NCBI GenBank assembly: GCA_021792075.1
Contig: JAJYVK010000135.1
Coordinates: 1-5,478 of the forward strand
DNA length: 5,478 nt
DNA from: Actinomycetes bacterium
GTDB lineage: Bacteria; Actinomycetota; Acidimicrobiia; Acidimicrobiales; Acidimicrobiaceae
Direction: 5' to 3'
Shown: positions 1 through 5,478 of the stretch, one piece after another
How positions within the stretch are numbered: the stretch's first letter is position 1
Layout: every line of letters starts with the position of its first letter
The notes under the pieces: model-generated
Told to the model about the DNA's origin: nothing
What the model saw: the letters and a program-made list of their open reading frames with translations, nothing else
Database searches by the model: none
Program-made: the position numbers and the translations under genes

Positions 1-1
1 A

Positions 2-56
2 TGTTGATAAGGATGTGTAAGACGCTGTGATAAAGCTGTGAAAACCATGTTGAAAA
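2..56 (-). repeat. Phased array of five weak DnaA-box-like 9-mers
   Basis: Five related 9-mers in the same orientation start at 2 (TGTTGATAA), 14 (TGTGTAAGA), 26 (TGTGATAAA), 37 (TGTGAAAAC) and 48 (TGTTGAAAA), giving spacings of 12, 12, 11 and 11 bp, close to one helical turn. Each departs from the reverse complement of the consensus (TGTGGATAA) at one or more positions, so they would be low-affinity sites. In E. coli oriC, arrays of low-affinity ATP-DnaA sites in one orientation with about 2-bp gaps guide DnaA oligomer growth, and this spacing looks similar. The array may continue to the left of the window. Confidence 0.6.
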
Positions 57-74
57 GCTCAAGGTTTATATACC

Positions 75-83
75 TCATCCACA
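75..83 (+). promoter_or_regulatory. DnaA box, one mismatch
   Basis: TCATCCACA differs from TTATCCACA at position 2 only. It lies in oriC between the phased weak-box array and the 110-118 box, in the same orientation as the perfect box at 172-180. Confidence 0.55.
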
Positions 84-109
84 GCGGCATCGTTTCAGTT
101 TGTGAGATC

Positions 110-118
110 TGTGGAAAA
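110..118 (-). promoter_or_regulatory. DnaA box (TTTTCCACA) beside an AT-rich stretch
   Basis: TGTGGAAAA on the + strand is the reverse complement of TTTTCCACA and fits the relaxed consensus TTWTNCACA. A TGTG-core 9-mer (TGTGAGATC, 101-109) directly abuts it on the left in the same orientation. To the right, after GC, lies an AT-rich run (about 115-144, 25 of 30 A or T) that could also melt easily. Confidence 0.65.
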
Positions 119-171
119 GCTATATTTTATTCAAAAGCATTAAAGGCCTTCTGTTCAGGATTTTCATTGTT

Positions 172-180
172 TTATCCACA
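172..180 (+). promoter_or_regulatory. Perfect consensus DnaA box
   Basis: TTATCCACA is an exact match to the canonical high-affinity DnaA box. It is followed by a degenerate copy ending in TTCACA (182-187), a short GC-containing spacer and the trio-like triplets. This makes it the likely anchor for DnaA loading towards dnaN. Confidence 0.85.
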
Positions 181-187
181 ATTCACA

Positions 188-228
188 GCACCTACTACTG
201 TTACAAGTATTTTTGAATAAATAAGAAA
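188..228 (+). other. Basal unwinding element: GC spacer, DnaA-trios, AT-rich DUE
   Basis: After CACA (184-187) come GCAC (188-191) and the triplets CTA CTA CTG TTA (192-203). On the complementary strand, read 3' to 5', these are GAT GAT GAC AAT, and the DnaA-trio consensus is 3'-[G/A]AT-5'. An AT-rich run follows (201-228, roughly 80% A+T). The B. subtilis element upstream of dnaN has the same order: forward DnaA box, 4-nt GC-rich spacer, CTA CTA TTA-type triplets, AT-rich DNA. One difference is that the perfect box here ends 11 nt before the triplets and only a degenerate box (179-187) sits at the B. subtilis spacing. Function is inferred from this resemblance. Confidence 0.65.
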
Positions 229-230
229 GG
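224..230 (+). promoter_or_regulatory. Ribosome binding site deciding the dnaN GTG start
   Basis: AGAAAGG (one mismatch to AGGAAGG-type Shine-Dalgarno sequences) ends 7 nt before the GTG at 238. It supports that GTG, which also begins the conserved N-terminal MKF of beta clamps. Confidence 0.7.
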
Positions 231-237
231 TTGAGTT

Positions 238-1341
238 GTGAAATTCCATTGCGAGAAAACTGCTCTTTTTGAAGCACTCAACATCGCAGGAAGGGCACCG
301 TCTCGTTCCGGCATGACTCCAGGTGTGAGACTGTCGCTGGAGGAATCTCATCTGCAGGTTTCAGGAAAAGACTCCGATCTTTTGATAGAGGTTTCCCTGC
401 GCGTAATGGGGGCGGGTGACGGTATGGCGATACTGCCAGCAGCTCTAACCACCAATATTGTGAAATCCTTGCCGGAGGGCTCTGTAGAGTTTTCGGCGGA
501 TGACAACTCGGCGGAATTTGTCGGCGGAAGATCTAAATTCATCATTCAAACCCTTCTCGATCTAGAACCCCCATTTGTGAAAAGTCCTGTTGGCGACATG
601 GTCACCGTGAACCAGGAGAGCTTCAAGGAAGGGCTGCACCAGGTAATTAGGGCGGCTGCAAAAGATGACGCTCGAGACGTCATGTACACAGGAGTTCTGT
701 TTTCGGCGATCGAGGGTGGGCTGCGAATGGTGGCCACAGATGGAATGCGTCTGGCTATACGAGACATTATCGGCATGAATGTTCTCGGTTCAGAAAGCGA
801 GGTGATTGTTCCAGCAAGAGCCCTAGGTGAGCTGGAAAAGATACTGGGCTACCAACAAAGCCCATCAGACCAGCTGTCAGTGGAGATTGGCGCAAAAGAG
901 GCGATGTTCAAAATAGGCGACATCACTCTTACAACAAGGCTCATTGAGGAGAAGTACCGGGACTATCGGCAGATTCTACAGGCCTCATACCCTAGAAGGC
1001 TGGTCGTTGAGAAGAAGACTCTGATGGAATCGGTCAGAAGACTCAGGATAATGGCCAAGGAGAATAGGGAAGTGACCCATCTCAGGATGGATCTAGATGA
1101 CGGCTCGGTGAAACTGAGTGTCAGATCTCCACAGGTAGGTCAGGCCACTGAGGACATAGACGGGACCTTCATTGGAGAGCCATTCAGCATAGCGTTCGAC
1201 CCAGATCTGCTTCTAGACGGCGCAGAGGGCGTGGTATCCGATATGATGGCGCTAGAGTTCACTGAGATGAACAAGGCCGCGTGCATCTCGAATGTGGATG
1301 ACAACAGCTATACCTATCTTCTCATGCCAATAAGGTTTTGA
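238..1341 (+). CDS. dnaN: DNA polymerase III beta subunit (sliding clamp)
   Basis: The product is the ring-shaped homodimeric clamp that tethers DNA polymerase III and other DNA-handling proteins to the duplex. The 367 residues match the family length and would form three clamp folds (about 1-125, 126-250 and 251-367). Recognisable marks are the N-terminal MKF, ATDGMRLA (166-173), VPARALGEL (191-199), YRDYRQIL (240-247) and the C-terminal YLLMPIRF, whose MPxR part lines the partner-binding pocket. The start is GTG, supported by AGAAAGG 7 nt upstream. Two pocket positions look unusual: Met170 where E. coli has His175, and Gln248 where the motif normally has Pro (E. coli Pro242). It is the first gene after oriC, with recF 18 bp downstream. 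No clear promoter was found; it may be transcribed from dnaA or from within oriC. Confidence 0.97.
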   Translation: MKFHCEKTALFEALNIAGRAPSRSGMTPGVRLSLEESHLQVSGKDSDLLIEVSLRVMGAGDGMAILPAALTTNIVKSLPEGSVEFSADDNSAEFVGGRSKFIIQTLLDLEPPFVKSPVGDMVTVNQESFKEGLHQVIRAAAKDDARDVMYTGVLFSAIEGGLRMVATDGMRLAIRDIIGMNVLGSESEVIVPARALGELEKILGYQQSPSDQLSVEIGAKEAMFKIGDITLTTRLIEEKYRDYRQILQASYPRRLVVEKKTLMESVRRLRIMAKENREVTHLRMDLDDGSVKLSVRSPQVGQATEDIDGTFIGEPFSIAFDPDLLLDGAEGVVSDMMALEFTEMNKAACISNVDDNSYTYLLMPIRF

Positions 1342-1359
1342 AATCTCGACGAGCAGTAC

Positions 1360-2445
1360 ATGATACTCAAATGGCTTGAACTTCACGATTTTCGCAACTA
1401 CAAAGAACTACTTTTCAAGCCAGGTCCGAGCGTAATTGTAATTATTGGTGATAACGGGCAAGGCAAGACCTCTCTTTTGGAGGCGATTTCTTATGTTGCT
1501 GCAAAGAAGTCGTTTCGAGGAGCTGTAAAGGAAGCCATCATTGGCTACGGGAGCGATGTAGCGGTCGTAAGAGCAGGCTTTGAAAGCTCCCTCAAACGCG
1601 AGATACTGGTTGAAGCATCTATGGCGAGAAACGGCAGGGACCGTTTTCTCGTGAACAAGCAGCCGCTTACAAAGGTGTCCGACATAAACAAGACAATCCC
1701 AATAACTGTCTTTGCGGCGCAGGACATCGAGGTGGTGAGAGGGGCTCCGTCCCTGAGAAGGGACTTTCTCGACCAATGCGTTTCCATGCTTTTCCCAAGA
1801 GGATCATCGACAATATCCGCTGTCGAAAAGGTTCTTCGTCAAAGAGGCATGCTTCTAAAGCAGAGCGGCGGGGTTCTGACATCTGAGATAGCTTCAACTC
1901 TCGACGTTTGGGATCAGCAGCTAAGTCTTTACGGTTCAAAGCTTGTCGATCTAAGACGAGATCTTGTAGCTCTACTGTCTCCATACATCAACGATGCTTA
2001 CCAGAAGATCTCCGGAAAGAAGGAGCCAGTCTCGATCTCATATAAGTGTAGCTGGGAGAATGAGCTGTATTTAGAGCTGGAAAAGCATAGGAAGGAAGAT
2101 CTCCGTAGGCAGGCCAACGGCATCGGACCTCATCGCGATGAACTCGAGATCGACCTAGACGGCCATCCTATTAGGCACAACGGTTCCCAGGGAGAGCAGA
2201 GAACCGCGGCATACGCCATGAAGGTCGCATTTCACTCGCTCTACAAAGATCGCACCGGTGAAGACCCGATCCTTTTACTTGATGACGTGTTTTCCGAACT
2301 TGATGAGAAGAGGAGTGAAGCGATTCTGAATTCTATATCCGCTACTCAGACAATTCTCACCACCACGGGCGACATCCCCAGTATTGTCGAGCCAAGTTCC
2401 AGAATATACGTGAAGCATGGGAGGCTCATTGGTAGTCTTGCTTGA
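1360..2445 (+). CDS. recF: DNA replication and repair protein RecF
   Basis: RecF is an SMC/ABC-like ATPase that binds DNA at single-strand gaps and helps RecO/RecR load RecA, supporting gap repair and restart of stalled forks. The 361 residues are typical for the family. The N-terminus LELHDFRNYKEL is diagnostic. The Walker A motif is GDNGQGKT (30-37), the ABC signature lies in NGSQGEQRTAAYA (274-286, core SQGEQ), and Walker B is ILLLDDVFSELDEKR (304-318, Asp308 and Asp309). ATG 1360 is the only plausible start because an in-frame stop, the dnaN stop itself, lies just upstream. No good Shine-Dalgarno sequence precedes it, so translation may depend on coupling to dnaN 18 bp upstream. It looks intact. 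Confidence 0.96.
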   Translation: MILKWLELHDFRNYKELLFKPGPSVIVIIGDNGQGKTSLLEAISYVAAKKSFRGAVKEAIIGYGSDVAVVRAGFESSLKREILVEASMARNGRDRFLVNKQPLTKVSDINKTIPITVFAAQDIEVVRGAPSLRRDFLDQCVSMLFPRGSSTISAVEKVLRQRGMLLKQSGGVLTSEIASTLDVWDQQLSLYGSKLVDLRRDLVALLSPYINDAYQKISGKKEPVSISYKCSWENELYLELEKHRKEDLRRQANGIGPHRDELEIDLDGHPIRHNGSQGEQRTAAYAMKVAFHSLYKDRTGEDPILLLDDVFSELDEKRSEAILNSISATQTILTTTGDIPSIVEPSSRIYVKHGRLIGSLA

Positions 2446-2458
2446 GAGAAATTCTCTC
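2444..2458. repeat. Short perfect inverted repeat at the recF stop
   Basis: GAGAGAA and TTCTCTC are exact reverse complements separated by a single A. The left arm overlaps the last two bases of the recF TGA. As RNA this would give only about a 5-bp stem with a 5-nt loop and has no following T-run, so it is not a convincing terminator. It may be chance or a small protein-binding site. Confidence 0.3.
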
Positions 2459-2481
2459 GTTGTTGGGGATACCGGTAGTCC

Positions 2482-2829
2482 ATGTATCTGATCCGAAGAC
2501 ATGACGGAGATGAGACTCCGCAGATCAAAGAGACGCTCCAATCGCTGGCGAAGTCGATGAGAATGCCATCCAGCACCTTAACTCACGAGATTTTTGAGAG
2601 ATGGCCGGAGGTGGTTGGAGATTACCTCGCATCACAAAGCAATCCCCTGGCAATCCGCGATAATTCCATTGTTGTTGCAGCGGCAAACCCTATGGTTGCT
2701 AGAGAACTTGCTTTGAACGGTCCTTCCATAGTAAATATCATCAATGTTTTTCTAAAGATGCAGGTAGTAGACAAAATAGAAGTGAAAACAGGACCGAGTT
2801 ATGCCCGACGGTTTAGGCGCTCAGACTAG
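2482..2829 (+). CDS. dciA: DUF721/DciA family protein, predicted replicative-helicase loader
   Basis: DciA proteins interact with the replicative helicase DnaB and promote its loading in bacteria lacking DnaC/DnaI-type loaders. The 115-residue product carries the DUF721 pattern: FERWPEVVGDYLA (38-50, Trp41 and Gly46), NPLAIRDNSIVVAAANP (54-70) and VARELALN (72-79). It ends in a basic tail (RRFRR). It lies between recF and gyrB, where mycobacteria carry their DciA homologue Rv0004 (187 residues), but it is much shorter, mainly at the N-terminus. ATG 2482 must be the start or lie upstream of it, because an in-frame TAG lies at 2476-2478. The upstream GGGGAT (2465-2470) is a poor and distant Shine-Dalgarno match. 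The family is clear by pattern; the helicase role is inherited from family knowledge. Confidence 0.85.
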   Translation: MYLIRRHDGDETPQIKETLQSLAKSMRMPSSTLTHEIFERWPEVVGDYLASQSNPLAIRDNSIVVAAANPMVARELALNGPSIVNIINVFLKMQVVDKIEVKTGPSYARRFRRSD

Positions 2830-4854
<2,025 letters not shown>

Positions 4855-4864
4855 GTTGAGCTAA

Positions 4865-4870
4865 AGAGGA
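4865..4870 (+). promoter_or_regulatory. Ribosome binding site deciding the gyrA TTG start
   Basis: AGAGGA ends 6 nt before TTG 4877. An in-frame TAA at 4862-4864 prevents any start further upstream, and no in-frame ATG or GTG occurs before the conserved EPIEIQEEM region. This leaves TTG 4877 as the best start. Confidence 0.75.
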
Positions 4871-4876
4871 TATGAA

Positions 4877-5478
4877 TTGAGTCCTGACAACGGAAACGAT
4901 CCAAACGGTTTGTTTGTTGGCGTCATAGAGCCGATCGAGATACAAGAGGAGATGGAGCGCTCATTTCTGGAGTACTCCATGTCCGTCATCGTCTCCAGAG
5001 CCCTCCCGGACGCCCGTGACGGGTTGAAGCCTGTCCACCGGAGAATTCTGTACTCCATGTTCTCCGAAGGGATGCGGCCGGACCGACCTCACGTCAAGTG
5101 TTCAAAGGTCGTGGGAGACGTCATGGGTAAGTTTCACCCACACGGAGACTCCGCGATCTACGACGCCCTGGCACGGATGGTGCAGGACTTTTCCCTGAGA
5201 CACCCTCTAATAGATGGCCATGGAAACTTTGGTTCTCCTGATCCCGAGACCGGCCCCGCCGCCTCGAGATATACAGAGTGTCGCCTCGCACCCATAAGTC
5301 TTCAGCTTATGGCGGGTATCGATGAAGGGACAGTGGACTTCACTGCGAACTACGACGGCTCGGAGCAGGAACCGGTAGTTCTGCCGTCCAGGTTCCCCAA
5401 CTTGTTGGTGAACGGCTCTCAGGGCATAGCGGTGGGAATGGCTACGAACATTCCTCCGCACAACCTTGGCGAGATTAT
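4877..5478 (+). CDS. gyrA: DNA gyrase subunit A, N-terminal part (runs off window end)
   Basis: GyrA is the DNA-cleaving and rejoining subunit of gyrase. The visible 200 codons cover the N-terminal arm and most of the winged-helix domain. From the TTG start the protein reads (M)[14 protein letters not shown], then [20 protein letters not shown] and [20 protein letters not shown] (42-61). [12 protein letters not shown] follows (87-98), then [10 protein letters not shown] (113-122), the catalytic RYTE with Tyr132, and [19 protein letters not shown] near the end. Ser92 and Asp96 match the quinolone-sensitive residues Ser83 and Asp87 of E. coli. Ser130 replaces the usual Met or Pro just before Arg131-Tyr132. 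DGHGN rather than DGQGN and RYTECRLAP also occur in actinobacterial topoisomerase IV-like A subunits, but the position right after gyrB and the N-terminus favour gyrA. The gap to gyrB is 22 bp, so co-transcription is likely. The 3' two thirds is outside the window. Confidence 0.94.
   Translation, partial: MSPDNGNDPNGLFVGVIEPIEIQEEMERSFLEYSMSVIVSRALPDARDGLKPVHRRILYSMFSEGMRPDRPHVKCSKVVGDVMGKFHPHGDSAIYDALARMVQDFSLRHPLIDGHGNFGSPDPETGPAASRYTECRLAPISLQLMAGIDEGTVDFTANYDGSEQEPVVLPSRFPNLLVNGSQGIAVGMATNIPPHNLGEI

Larger units (their letters stand above)
1..237. other. oriC: oriC region between dnaA (outside window) and dnaN
   Basis: This is the non-coding stretch upstream of dnaN, the usual place of the chromosome origin in Actinobacteria and many Firmicutes. 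It holds one perfect DnaA box (TTATCCACA, 172-180), two one-mismatch boxes (75-83, 110-118) and an array of weaker boxes (2-56). It also has two AT-rich stretches (115-144 and 201-228, each about 80% A+T) and a DnaA-trio-like element (192-203). Boxes in the left half mostly read TGTG... on the + strand, while 75-83 and 172-180 read in the opposite sense. The left edge of the origin and the end of dnaA are not in the window, so the box count is a minimum. A 60-codon open frame at 38-220 lies across these motifs and is not believable as a gene. Confidence 0.88.

Noticed and set aside
182..213. Possible dnaN promoter using TTCACA as -35
   Set aside because: TTCACA is a 5 of 6 match, but no -10 of useful quality lies 16-18 bp downstream, and the hexamer is part of a degenerate DnaA box.
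38..220. 60-codon ORF on the + strand within the origin region
   Set aside because: It lies across DnaA boxes and AT-rich origin DNA, has no recognisable protein pattern and no ribosome binding site. It is a chance frame.
1293..1301. One-mismatch DnaA box (TGTGGATGA) inside dnaN
   Set aside because: It is single, isolated and within conserved coding sequence (NVDDN). One such match in about 5 kb is unremarkable.

Overview
The window is the chromosomal replication-origin neighbourhood of a bacterium, carrying the classical actinobacterial block oriC - dnaN - recF - dciA (DUF721) - gyrB - gyrA, all on the + strand. dnaA itself is not in the window and is expected just before base 1. The order recF-DUF721-gyrB-gyrA (compare Mycobacterium, where Rv0004 sits between recF and gyrB) points to Actinobacteria. 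The GyrA N-terminus combines actinobacterial gyrase features with [20 protein letters not shown] and GIDEGTVDF stretches that I associate with class Acidimicrobiia. Base composition is moderate, not the very high GC of most actinobacteria, so a moderate-GC acidimicrobial lineage (of the Acidithrix/Ferrithrix kind) is a reasonable but unproven guess.

Layout: bases 1-237 are non-coding and look like oriC. The left part (2-56) holds five DnaA-box-like 9-mers in one orientation, starting every 11-12 bp. Two better single boxes follow (75-83 and 110-118). A perfect TTATCCACA box (172-180) then leads into a short GC-containing spacer, DnaA-trio-like triplets (192-203) and an AT-rich stretch that runs into the dnaN ribosome binding site. 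This right part closely parallels the basal unwinding element upstream of Bacillus subtilis dnaN. After oriC come dnaN (beta clamp, GTG start), recF (18-bp gap), a compact dciA (36-bp gap), gyrB (72-bp gap) and the first 200 codons of gyrA (22-bp gap, TTG start), which runs off the end of the window.

The genes form a replication module: DnaA opens oriC, DciA is the predicted helicase-loading factor, the beta clamp gives polymerase processivity, RecF acts at gaps and stalled forks, and GyrB/GyrA remove positive supercoils. All co-directional genes with short gaps suggest one or a few transcription units, but I could not identify a convincing promoter or terminator.

I found no sign of a new accessory system, mobile element, CRISPR array or RNA gene. 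The points worth a second look are the oriC architecture (phased weak-box array plus DnaA-trio), a natural Asn in GyrB at the position equivalent to E. coli Asp426, unusual residues in the clamp's partner-binding pocket, and the TTG start of gyrA.
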